Positions 53,161 to 64,000 of a stretch of DNA of 64,000 nt are shown here, piece after piece. This DNA comes from Coriaria nepalensis (lineage: Eukaryota > Streptophyta > Magnoliopsida > Cucurbitales > Coriariaceae), in assembly GCA_027186245.1 (NCBI GenBank), contig CP114481.1, positions 27,683,501 to 27,747,500 on the forward strand, written 5' to 3'. The notes beneath the pieces were generated by a model, which searched no databases, was not told the origin of the DNA, and saw only the letters and a list, made by a program, of their open reading frames with translations. Both the position numbers and the translations under genes were made by a program. Position 1 is the stretch's first letter. Every line of letters begins with the position of its first letter.

Positions 53161-54149
53161 TTCTTTTAGTGTTAAAGTCATATTATTGCATCTCCTTTAC
53201 TCATTAAATCATTTTACATCACTTCAGACGAAAAACACCTTTTAAACATGACTTTCGTGCATAACTTGCAGTTGATCTATTGAAGGCAACTATACATTTA
53301 CTTAGCCTTAAAGTCATGTCATTGAGGCTCTTCTAGTCATTAAATCATTATAAATGAATTCAAACGAATCATATTTTTGCCCTTTAAACATGATTTTCTT
53401 ACATCACTTGCAATTAATCTATTGGAGACAACAATGCATTAGTTTAGCCTTAAAGAGCATATCATTCAGTCTTTTGATACCATTAAATTGTTTGAAAGCA
53501 CTTCGAACCAATTCTATTTTTGCATTTAAAACACGACTTTCATGCATAACTTGCAATTGATCTACTGAAGGCAACTACGCATTTTTTTAGTGTTAAAGTC
53601 ATATTATTGCATCTCTTTTACTCAGTAAATCATTCTAAATCATTTCAGACGAAATTCACCTTTTAAACATGACTTTCGTGCATAACTTGCAGTTGATCTA
53701 TTGAAGGCAACTATACATTTACTTAGCCTTAAAATCATGTCATTGAGGCTCTTCTAGTCGTTAAATCATTATAAATGAATTCGGACGAATCATATTTTTG
53801 CCCTTCAAACATGATATTCTTACATAACCTGCAATTAATATATTGAATACAACGATGCATTATTTTAGCCTTAAAGAGCATATCATTCAGTCTTTTCAGA
53901 TCATTAAATTTTTTGAAAGCACTTCGAACCAATTCCATTTTTGCATTTAAAACACGACTTTCATGCATAACTTGCGATTGATCTACTGAAGGCAACTATG
54001 CATTTTTTTAGAGTTAAAGTCATATTATTGCATCTCTTTTACTCATTAAATCATTTTAAATCACTTTCGACCAAATTCACCTTTTAAACATGACTTTCGT
54101 GCATAACTTGCAGTTGATCTATTGAAGGCAACTATACATTTACTTAGCC

Positions 54150-54640
54150 TTAAAATCGTGTCATTGAGGCCCTTCTAGTCCTTCAATCATTATAAATTAA
54201 TTCGAACGAATTATATTTTTGTCCTTCAAATATGATTTGCTTACATAACCTGCAATTAATCTACTGAATACAACAATGCATTATTTTAGCCTTAAAGAAC
54301 TAATCATTCAGTCTTTTGATATCATTAAATTGTTTGAAAGCACTTCGAACTAATTCTATTATTGCATTTAAAACACGACTTTCCTGCATAACTTGAGATT
54401 GATCTACTGAAGGCAACTATGCATATTTTCAATGTTAAAGTCATATTATTCCATCTCTTTTACTCATTAAATCATTTTAAATCACTTCATACGAAATTCA
54501 CCTTTTAAACATGACTTTCGTGCATAACTTGCAGTTGATCTATTGAAGGCAACTGTACATTTACTGCGCCTTAAAATCATGTCATTGAGGCTCTTCTAGT
54601 CGTTAAATCATTATAAATGAATTCGAACGAATCATATTTT
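54150..54640. repeat. Segment copied at 60,883-61,373 (16-unit offset)
   Basis: This segment has gtccttcaatc, the B-like aaattaattcg with ttcaaatatg, agaactaatcattc, cttgagattgatc, attccatctc, cacttcatacg and ctgtacatttactgcg. All recur about 6,733 bp later (cttcaatc at 54,181 and 60,914). It is a dispersed copy of more than one unit. Similar but not identical text is at 56.3 and 58.4 kb. Confidence 0.75.
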
Positions 54641-56109
54641 TGCCCTTCAAACATGATTTTCTTACATAACCTGCAATTAATCTACTGAAGACAACAATGC
54701 ATTATTTTAGCCTTAAAGAACATATCATTCAGTCTTTTGATATCATTAAATTGTTAGAAAGCACTTCGAACCAATTCTATTTTTGCATTTAAAACACGAC
54801 TTTCATGCATAACTTGCGATTGATCTACTGATGGCAACTATGCATTTTTTTAGTGTTAAAGTCATATTATTGCATCTCTTTTACTCATTAAATCATTTTA
54901 AATCACTTCAGACGAAATTCACCTTTTGAACATGACTTTCGTGCATAACTTGCAGTTGATCTATTGAAGGCAACTATACATTTACTTAGCCTTAAAATCA
55001 TGTCATTGAGGATCTTCTAGTCGTGAAATCATTATAAATGAATTCGAACGAATCATATTTTTGCCCTTCAAACATGATTTTCTTACATCACTTGGAATTA
55101 ATCTATTGAAGACAACAATGCATTATTTTAGCCCTAAAGAGCATATCATTCAGTCTTTTGATATCATGAAATTGTTTGGAAGCACTTCGAACTAATTCTA
55201 TTATTGCATTTAAAACACGACTTTCATGCATAACTTGCAAATGATCTACTGAAGGCAACTATGCATTTTTTTTGTGTTAAAGTCATATTATTGCATCTCT
55301 TTTACTCATTAAATCATTCTAAATCATTTCAGACGAAATTCGCCTTTTAAACATGACTTTCGTGCAGAACCTGCAGTTGATCTATTGAAAGCAACTATAC
55401 GATTACTTAGCCTAAAATCATGTCATTGAGGCTCTTCTAGTCATTAAATCATTATAAATGAATTCGAACGAATCATATTTTTGCCCTTCAAACATGATTT
55501 GCTTACATAACTTGCAACTAATATATTGAAGACAACAATGCATTATTTTAGCTTTAAAGAGCATATCATTCACTCTTTTGATATCATTAAATTATTTGAA
55601 AGCACTTCGAACTATTTCTATTTTTGCATTTAAAACACGACTTTCATGCATAACTTGCAATTGATTTACTGAAGGCAACTATGCATTTTTTTAGTGTCAA
55701 AGTCATATTATTGCATCTCTTTTACTCATTAAATCATTCTAAATCACTTCAGACGAAATTCACCTTTTAAACATGACTTTCGCGCATAACTTGCAGCTGA
55801 TCTATTGAAGGCAACTGTACATTTACTGCGCCTTAAAATCATGTCATTGAGGCTCTTCTAGTCGTTAAATCATTAGAAATGAATTCGAACGAATCATATT
55901 TTTGCCCTTCAAACATGATTTTCTTACATAACCTGCAATTAATCTATTGAAGACAACAATGCATTATTTTAGCCTTAAAGAGCATATCATTCAATCTTTT
56001 GATATCATTAAATTGTTTCAAAAGCACTTCGGACCAATTCTATTTTTGCATTTAACACGACTTTCATGCATAACTTGCGATTGATCTACTGATGGCAACT
56101 GTGCATTTT

Positions 56110-57380
56110 TTTAGTGTTAAAGTCATATTATTGCATCTCTTTTACTCATTAAATCATTCTAAATCACTTCAGACGAAATTCACCTTTTAAACATGACCTT
56201 CGTGCATAACTTGCAGTTGATCTATTGAAGGCAACTATACATTTTCTTAGCCTTAAAATCGTGTCATTGAGGCTCTTCTAGTCCTTAAATCATTTTAAAT
56301 TAATTCGAACGAATTATATTTTTGTCCTTCAAATATGATTTGCTTACCTAACCTGCAATTAATCTATTGAATACAACAATGCATTATTTTAGCCTTAAAG
56401 AGCATATCATTCAGTCTTTTGATACCATTAAATTGTTTGAAGGCACTTCGAACTAATTCTATTATTGCATTTAAAACACGACTTTCATGATTAACTTGAG
56501 ATTGATCTACTGAAGGCAACTATGCATTTTTTTATTGTTAAAGTCATATTATTGCATCTCTTTTACTCATTAAATCATTTTAAATCACTTCAGACGAAAT
56601 TCACCTTTTAAACATGACTTTCGTGCATAACTTGCAGTTGATATATTGAAGGCAACTATACATTTACTTAGCCTTAAAATCATGTCATTGAGGATCTTCT
56701 AGACGTGAAAATCATTATAAATGAATTCGAACGAATCATATTTTTGCCCTTGAAACATGATTTTCTTACATAACTTGCAATTAATCTATTGAAGACAACA
56801 ATGCATTATTTTAGCTTTAAAGAGCATATCATTCAGTCTTTTGATATCATTAAATTGTTTGAAAGCACATCGAACTAATTCTATTTTTGCATTTAAAACA
56901 CGACTTTCATGCATAACGTGCAATTGATTTACTGAAGGCAACTATGCATTTTTTTAGTGTTAAAGTCATATTATTGCATCTCTTTTACTCATTAAATCAT
57001 TCTAAATCATTTCAGACGAAATTCGCCTTTTAAACATGACTTTCGTGCAGAACCTGCAGTTGATCTATTGAAAGCAACTATACGATTACTTAGCCTAAAA
57101 TCATGTCATTGAGGCTCTTCTACTCATTAAATCATTATAAATGAATTCGAACGAATCATATTTTTGCCCTTCAAACATGATTTGCTTACATAACTTGCAA
57201 CTAATCTATTGAAGACAACAATGCATTATTTTAGCTTTAAAGAGCATATCATTCACTCTTTTGATATCATTAAATTATTTGAAAGCACTTCGAACTATTT
57301 CTATTTTTGCATTTAAAACACGACTTTCATGCATAACTTGCAATTGATTTACTGAAGGCAACTATGCATTTTTTTAGTGT
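56110..57380. repeat. 3-unit segment copied at 58,214-59,484 (5-unit offset)
   Basis: The tract from the B-like S3 (gtccttaaatcattttaaatt, split as gtccttaaat and cattttaaatt, then ttacctaacctg) through agacgtgaaaatc, aacgtgcaattg, gtgcagaacctgcag, ctatacgattac and aaattatttgaaagc recurs 2,104 bp later. One difference seen is attttcttagcc against atttacttagcc. Outside these limits the sequences differ. Part of it (gtgcagaacctgcag through ttatttgaaagc) is also at 55.32-55.6 kb, offset 1,683 bp. Confidence 0.78.
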
Positions 57381-60199
57381 CAAAGTCATATTATTGCATC
57401 TCTTTTACTCATTAAATCATTCTAAATCACTTCAGACGAAATTCACTTTTTAAACATGACTTTCGTGCATAACTTGCAGTTGATCTATTGAAGGCAACTG
57501 TACATTTACTGCACCTTAAAATCATGTCATTGAGGCTCTTCTAGTCGTTAAATCATTAGAAATGAATTCGAACGAATCATATTTTTGCCCTTCAAACATG
57601 ATTTTCTTACATAACCTGCAATTAATCTATTGAATACAACAATGCATTATTTTAGCCTTAAAGAGCATATCATTCAATCTTTTGATATCATTAAATTGTT
57701 TCAAAAGCACTTCGGACCAATTCTATTTTTGCATTGAACACGACTTTCATGCATAACTTGCGATTGATCTACTGATGGCAACTGTGCATTTTTTTAGTGT
57801 TAAAGTCATATTATTGCATCTCTTTTACTCATTAAATCATTTTACATCACTTCAGACGAAATTCACCTTTTAAACATGACTTTCGTGCATAACTTGCAGT
57901 TGATCTATTGAAGGCAACTATATATTTACTTAGCCTTAAAATCATGTCATTGAGGCTCTTCTAGTCGTTAAATCTTTATAAATGAATTCGAACGAATCAT
58001 ATTTTTGCCCTTTAAACATGATTTTCTTACATCACTTGCAATTAATCTATTGAAGACAACAATGCATTATTTTACCCCTAAAGAGCATATCATTCAGTCT
58101 TTTGATATCATGAAATTGTTTGGAAGCACTTCGAACTAATTCTATTATTGCATTTAAAACACGACTTTCATGCATAACTTGCAATTGATCTACTGAAGGC
58201 AACTATGCATTTTTTTAGTGTTAAAGTGATATTATTGCATCTCTTTTACTCATTAAATCATTCTAAATCACTTCAGACGAAATTCACCTTTTAAACATGA
58301 CCTTCGTGCATAACTTGCAGTTGATCTATTGAAGGCAACTATACATTTACTTAGCCTTAAAATCGTGTCATTGAGGCTCTTCTAGTCCTTAAATCATTTT
58401 AAATTAATTCGAACGAATTATATTTTTGTCCTTCAAATATGATTTGCTTACCTAACCTGCAATTAATCTATTGAATACAACAATGCATTATTTTAGCCTT
58501 AAAGAGCATATCATTCAGTCTTTTGATACCATTAAATTGTTTGAAGGCACTTCGAACTAATTCTATTATTGCATTTAAAACACGACTTTCATGATTAACT
58601 TGAGATTGATCTACTGAAGGCAACTATGCATTTTTTTATTGTTAAAGTCATATTATTGCATCTCTTTTACTCATTAAATCATTTTAAATCACTTCAGACG
58701 AAATTCACCTTTTAAACATGACTTTCGTGCATAACTTGCAGTTGATATATTGAAGGCAACTATACATTTACTTAGCCTTAAAATCATGTCATTGAGGATC
58801 TTCTAGACGTGAAAATCATTATAAATGAATTCGAACGAATCATATTTTTGCCCTTGAAACATGATTTTCTTACATAACTTGCAATTAATCTATTGAAGAC
58901 AACAATGCATTATTTTAGCTTTAAAGAGCATATCATTCAGTCTTTTGATATCATTAAATTGTTTGAAAGCACATCGAACTAATTCTATTTTTGCATTTAA
59001 AACACGACTTTCATGCATAACGTGCAATTGATTTACTGAAGGCAACTATGCATTTTTTTAGTGTTAAAGTCATATTATTGCATCTCTTTTACTCATTAAA
59101 TCATTCTAAATCATTTCAGACGAAATTCGCCTTTTAAACATGACTTTCGTGCAGAACCTGCAGTTGATCTATTGAAAGCAACTATACGATTACTTAGCCT
59201 AAAATCATGTCATTGAGGCTCTTCTAGTCATTAAATCATTATAAATGAATTCGAACGAATCATATTTTTGCCCTTCAAACATGATTTGCTTACATAACTT
59301 GCAACTAATCTATTGAAGACAACAATGCATTATTTTAGCTTTAAAGAGCATATCATTCACTCTTTTGATATCATTAAATTATTTGAAAGCACTTCGAACT
59401 ATTTCTATTTTTGCATTTAAAACACGACTTTCATGCATAACTTGCAATTGATTTACTGAAGGCAACTATGCATTTTTTTAGTGTTAAAGTCATATTATTG
59501 CATCTCTTTTACTCATTAAATCATTCTAAATCACTTCAGACGAAATTCACCTTTTAAACATGACTTTCGTGCATAACTTGCAGTTGATCTATTGAAGGCA
59601 ACTATACATTTACTTAGCCTTAAAATCATGTCATTAAGGCTCTTCTAGTCATTAAATCATTATAAATGAATTCGAACGAATTATATTTTTGCCCTTCAAA
59701 CATGATTTTCTTACATAACTTGCAATTAATCTATTAAAGACAACAATGCATTATTTTAGCCTTAAAGGACATTTTATTCAGTCTTTTGATATCATTAAAT
59801 TGTTTGAAAGCACTTTGAACCAATTCTATTTTTGCATTTAAAATACGACTTTCATGCATAACTTGCGATTGATCTATTGATGGCAACTATGCATTTTTTT
59901 ATAGTTAAAGTCATATTATTGCATCTCTTTTACTCATTAAATCATTTTAAATCACTTCAGACGAAATTCACCTTTTGAACATGACTTTCGTGCATTACTT
60001 GCAGTTGATCTATTGAAGGCAACTATACATTTACTTAGCCTTAAAATCATGTCTTTGAGGCTCTTCTAGTCGTTAAATCATTATAAATGAATTCGAACGA
60101 ATCATATTTTTGCCCTTCAAACATGATTTTCTTACATAACCTGCAATTAATCTATTGAATACAACAATGCATTATTTTAGCCTTAAAGAGCATATCATT

Positions 60200-60560
60200 C
60201 AATCTTTTGATATCATTAAATTGTTTCAAAAGCACTTCGGACCAATTCTATTTTTGAATTTAGCACGACTTTCATGCATAACTTGCGATTGATCTACTGA
60301 TGGCAACTGTGCATTTTTTTAGTGTTAAAGTCATATTATTGCATCTCTTTTACTCATTAAATCATTTTACATCACTTCAGACGAAATTCACCTTTTAAAG
60401 ATGACTTTCGTGCATAACTTGCAGTTGATCTATTGAAGGCAACTATATATTTACTTAGCCATAAAATCATGTCATTGAGGTTCTTCTAGTCGTTAAATCA
60501 TTATAAATGAATTCAAACGAATCATATTTTTGCCCTTTAAACATGATTTTCTTACATCAC
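60200..60560. repeat. Segment copied at about 63,569-63,929 (8-unit offset)
   Basis: Shared rare forms are 3,369 bp apart: tttttgaatttagcacg at about 60,250 and 63,619, ttttaaagatgac, ctatatatttac, agccataaaatcatg and gaggttcttctagtcg. Downstream the copies part: ttcaaacgaatc with ttgccctttaaac at 60.5 kb against ttcggacgaatc with ttgcccttcaaac at 63.88 kb. Confidence 0.75.
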
Positions 60561-62639
60561 TTGCAATTAATCTATTGGAGACAACAATGCATTATTTTAG
60601 CCTTAAAGAGCATATCATTCAGTCTTTTGATTTCATTAAATTGTTTGGAAGCACTTGGAACTAATTCTATTATTGCATTTAAAACACGACTTTCATGCAT
60701 AACTTGCAATTGATCTACTGAAGGCAACTATGCATTTTTTTTAGTGTTAAAGTGATATTATTGCATCTCTTTTACTCATTAAATCATTCTAAATCACTTC
60801 AGACGAAATTCACCTTTTAAACATGACCTTCGTGCATAACTTGCAGTTGATCTATTGAAGGCAACTATACATTTACTTAGCCTTAAAATCGTATCATTGA
60901 GGCTCTTCTAGTCCTTCAATCATTATAAATTAATTCGAACGAATTATATTTTTGTCCTTCAAATATGATTTGCTTACATAACCTGCAATTAATCTATTGA
61001 ATACAACAATGCATTATTTTAGCCTTAAAGAACTAATCATTCAGTCTTTTGATATCATTAAATTGATTGAAAGCACTTCGAACTAATTCTATTATTGCAT
61101 TTAAAACACTGACTTTCATGCATAACTTGAGATTGATCTACTGAAGGCAACTATGCATATTTTTAATGTTAAAGTCATATTATTCCATCTCTTTTACTCA
61201 TTAAATCATTTTAAATCACTTCATACGAAATTCACCTTTTAAACATGACTTTCGTGCATAACTTGCAGTTGATCTATTGAAGGCAACTGTACATTTACTG
61301 CGCCTTAAAATCATGTCATTGAGGCTCTTCTAGTCGTTAAATCATTATAAATGAATTCGAACGAATCATATTTTTGCCCTTCAAACATGATTTTCTTACA
61401 TAACTTGCAATTAATCTATTGAAGACAACAACGCAATATTTTAGCCTTAAAGAACTTATCATTCAGTCTTTTGATATCATTAAATTGTTTGAAAGCACTT
61501 CGAACCAATTCTATTTTTGCATTTAAAACACGACTTTCATGCATAACTTGCAATTGATCTACTGAAGGCAACTATGCATTTTTTTCGTGTTAAAGTCATA
61601 TTATTGCATCTCTTTTACTCATTAAATCATTTTAAATCACTTCAGACGAAATTCACCTTTTGAACATGACTTTCGTGCCTAACTTGCAGTTGATCTATTG
61701 AAGGCAACTATACATTTACTTAGCCTTAAAATCATGTCATTGAGGCTCTTCTAGTCGTTAAATCATTATAAATGAATTCGGACGAATCATATTTTTGCCC
61801 TTCAAACATGATTTTCTTACATCACTTGCAATTAATCTACTGGAGACAACAATGCATTATTTTAGCCTTAAAGAGCTTATCATTCAGTCTTTTCATATCA
61901 TTAAATTGTTTGAAAGCACTTCAAACCAATTATATTTTTGCATTTAAAACACGACTTTCATGCATAACTTGCGATTGATCTACTGAAGGCAACTATGAAT
62001 TTTTTTAGTGTTAAATTCATATTATTGCATCTCTTTTACTCAGTAAATCAATCTAAATCACCTCAGATCAAAAACACCTTTTAAACATGACTTTCTTGGA
62101 TAACTTCCAGTTGATCTATTGAAGGCAACTATAAATTTACTTAGGCTTAAAATCATGTCATTGAGGCTCTTCTAGTCATTATAACATTATAAATGAAATC
62201 GAACAAATTATATTTTTGCCCTTCAAACATGATTTGCATACATAACTTGCAATTAATCTATTGAAGACAACAATGCATTATTTTAGCCTTAAAGAGCATA
62301 TCATTCAGTCTTTTCAGATCATTATATTGTTTGGAAGCACTTCGAACCAATTATATTTTTGCATTTAAAACACGACTTTCATGCATAACTTGCGATTGAT
62401 CTACTGAAGGCAACTATGCATTTTTTTAGTGTTAAAGTCATATTATTGCATCTCTTTTACTCATTAAATCATTTTAAATCACTTCAGACGAAATTCACCT
62501 TTTAAACATGACTTTCGTGCATAACTTGCAGTTGATCTATTGAAGGCAACTATACATTTACTTAGCCTTAAAATCATGTCATTGAGGCTCTTCTAGTCAT
62601 TAAATCATTATAAATGAATTCGAACGAATTATATTTTTG

Positions 62640-62830
62640 CCCTTCAAACATGATTTTTTTATATAAACTGCAATTAATCTATTGAATACAACAATGCATT
62701 ATTTTAGCCTTAAAGAGCATATTATTCAGTCTTTTCAGATCATTAAATTGTTTGAAAGCACTTCGAGCTAATTTTATTTTAGCATTTAAAACACGACTTT
62801 CATGCATAACTTGCAATTGATCTACTGAAG
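62640..62830. repeat. Left-domain-like unit near the right edge
   Basis: S1 here has atattattcagtc, cttttcagatc and ttttattttagca, the combination seen at the very start of the window and at about 2.1-2.2 kb but not in the central domain. The following units to about 63.2 kb also resemble units of 16-17 kb (cctggaattaatc, tatttttgcctt). The type B domain is therefore flanked on both sides by related older sequence. Confidence 0.65.
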
Positions 62831-64000
62831 GAAACTATGCATTTTTTTAGTGTTAAAGTCATATTATTGCATCTCTTTTACTCATTAAATCATTCCAAAT
62901 CACTTCAGACGAAATTCACCTTTTAAACATGACTTTCGTGCATAACTTGCAGTTGATCTATTGAAAGCAACTATGCATTTACTTAGCCTTAAAATCATGT
63001 CATTGAGGCTCTTCTAGCCATTAAATCATTATAACTGAATTCGAACGAATCATATTTTTGCTATTCAAACATGATTTTCTTACATAACCTGGAATTAATC
63101 TATTGAAGACAACAATGCATTATTTTTGCCTTAAAGAGCATATCATTCAGTCTTTTGATATCATTAAATTGTTTGAAAGGACTTCGAACTAATTCTATTT
63201 TTGCATTTAAAACACGACATTCATGCAGAACTTGCAATTGATCTACTGAAAGCAACTATGCATTTTTTTAGTGTTAAAGTCATATTATTGCATCTCTTTT
63301 ACTCATTAAATCATTCTAAATCACTTCAGACGAAATTCACCTTTTAAACATGACTTTCGTGCATAACTTGCAGTTAATCTATTAAAGGCAACTATACATT
63401 TACTTAGCCTTAAAATCATGTCATTGAGGCTCTTCTAGTCGTTAAATCATTATAAATGATTTCGAACGAATCATATTTTTGCCCTTCAAACATGATTTTC
63501 TTACATAACCTGCAATTAATCTATTGAATACAACAATGCATTATTTTAGCCTTAAAGAGCATATCATTCAATCTTTTGATATCATTAAATTGTTTCAAAA
63601 GCACTTCGGACCAATTCTATTTTTGAATTTAGCACGACTTTCATGCATAACTTGCGATTGATCTACTGATGGCAACTGTGCATTTTTTTAGTGTTAAAGT
63701 CATATTATTGCATCTCTTTTACTCATTAAATCATTTTACATCACTTCAGACGAAATTCACCTTTTAAAGATGACTTTCGTGCATAACTTGCAGTTGATCT
63801 ATTGAAGGCAACTATATATTTACTTAGCCATAAAATCATGTCATTGAGGTTCTTCTAGTCGTTAAATCATTATAAATGAATTCGGACGAATCATATTTTT
63901 GCCCTTCAAACATGATTTTCTTACATCACTTGCAATTAATCTATTGGAGACAACAATGCAATATTTTAGCCTTAAAGAGCTTATCATTCAGTCTTTTGAT

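Larger units (their letters stand above)
1..64000. repeat. Satellite DNA array, 421 bp unit, about 152 tandem copies
   Basis: The window is filled end to end with head-to-tail copies of one unit. The landmark acaatgcatt recurs at 1, 422 and so on, and equivalent positions downstream are spaced 421 bp apart or an integer multiple of it. All copies have the same orientation; I found no inverted copy and no non-satellite insertion. Base composition is AT-rich: 43 G+C in 143 bases of a consensus-like S1. No frame stays open beyond 88 codons. Arrays of this kind belong to eukaryotic heterochromatin. Whether this one is centromeric, pericentromeric or subtelomeric cannot be told from the sequence. 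Both ends of the window lie inside the array, so its true size is larger. Confidence 0.98.
51401..64000. repeat. Right domain: type A units mixed with B-like and C variants
   Basis: Most S3 copies read aaatgaattcg, ttgccc and attttctt, often with gtcgttaaatc and gaacgaatcat. S1 often has cgaaccaattc and cttgcgattgatc with ctgatggcaac. Isolated B-like S3 units (aaattaattcg, ttgtccttcaaatatg, atttgctt) occur near 54.2, 56.3, 58.4 and 60.9 kb. Many segments are repeated at offsets of 2, 4, 5, 6, 8, 16 and 18 units, with no single period. There is no gene and no interruption. Confidence 0.82.

Noticed and set aside
1..64000. CRISPR array
   Set aside because: Regular repeats are present, but there are no unique spacers: the whole 421 bp is repeated, and no cas gene is nearby.
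1..64000. CENP-B box (TTCG....A..CGGG core)
   Set aside because: S1 and S3 contain ttcgaac(t/g)a, which fits the first half, but the CGGG half is replaced by AT-rich text in the units read. I saw no full match.
1..64000. Transposable element or retroelement insertion
   Set aside because: Unit phase is unbroken apart from the short deletions listed. No long unique stretch, no terminal repeats, no target-site duplication and no polymerase, integrase or transposase-like frame.
1..64000. Bacterial or phage features (operons, ribosome binding sites, terminators)
   Set aside because: The sequence is a pure satellite array. AG-rich hexamers and hairpins that could mimic such signals recur in every unit and have no gene next to them.
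1..64000. Telomeric or simple-sequence repeats
   Set aside because: No run of a telomere-type hexamer or heptamer was seen. The only simple-sequence tract is the short T run in S2.
1..64000. Naming the species or a known satellite family
   Set aside because: The unit length and sequence do not match any family I can recall with confidence. A database search of the 421 bp consensus would be decisive.

Overview
The whole 64 kb window is one uninterrupted head-to-tail satellite DNA array. I see no credible protein-coding gene, no rRNA or tRNA gene, no transposon, no CRISPR array and no unique sequence. The repeat unit is about 421 bp, giving roughly 152 copies, with about 30% G+C counted on a consensus-like sub-repeat. 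Long tandem arrays of an AT-rich unit like this are typical of constitutive heterochromatin (centromeric, pericentromeric or subtelomeric) in a eukaryote. I do not recognise the family or the species, and I saw no diagnostic motif such as a full CENP-B box.

The 421 bp unit is itself three related sub-repeats, S1 (143 bp), S2 (136 bp) and S3 (142 bp). They align along their length and share a strongly conserved block of about 38 bp at every junction. The 421 bp unit is therefore a fixed trimer derived from an ancestral monomer of about 140 bp.

Layout: (1) 1 to about 18.27 kb is an older, variable 'type A' domain, with S3 reading aaatgaattcg, ttgccc and attttctt. It contains a 6-unit block of 2,526 bp present twice in tandem (9.5-14.58 kb). 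(2) About 18.27-51.4 kb is a younger, more homogeneous 'type B' domain, with S3 reading aaattaattcg, ttgtcc and atttgctt, and linked diagnostic changes in S1 and S2. It is built of nested higher-order repeats: 3-unit (about 1,263 bp), 2-unit (842 bp), a 10-unit-offset copy (4,214 bp), and an 8-unit repeat (3,368 bp) present two full times plus a partial copy at 44-51.4 kb. (3) About 51.4-64 kb returns to type A, mixed with isolated B-like units and a 'ttcaaaagcac' variant. This domain shows long-range copying between units 4 to 18 units apart. Near 62.7 kb the units resemble the left edge of the window, so type B looks like an insertion or expansion inside an older array.

Four structural breaks stand out. 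Three lie within 1.4 kb at the A-to-B boundary: a unit lacking exactly one S2-length (17.27-17.56 kb), a 33 bp deletion (18.48 kb) and a 30 bp deletion (18.80 kb). The fourth is a 143 bp unit at 31.81-31.95 kb, where S1 is joined to the tail of S3. All fit unequal exchange or slippage between the sub-repeats. Open frames of up to 88 codons on the minus strand are by-products of the repeat: the common sequence has an in-frame stop that is lost only in scattered copies.
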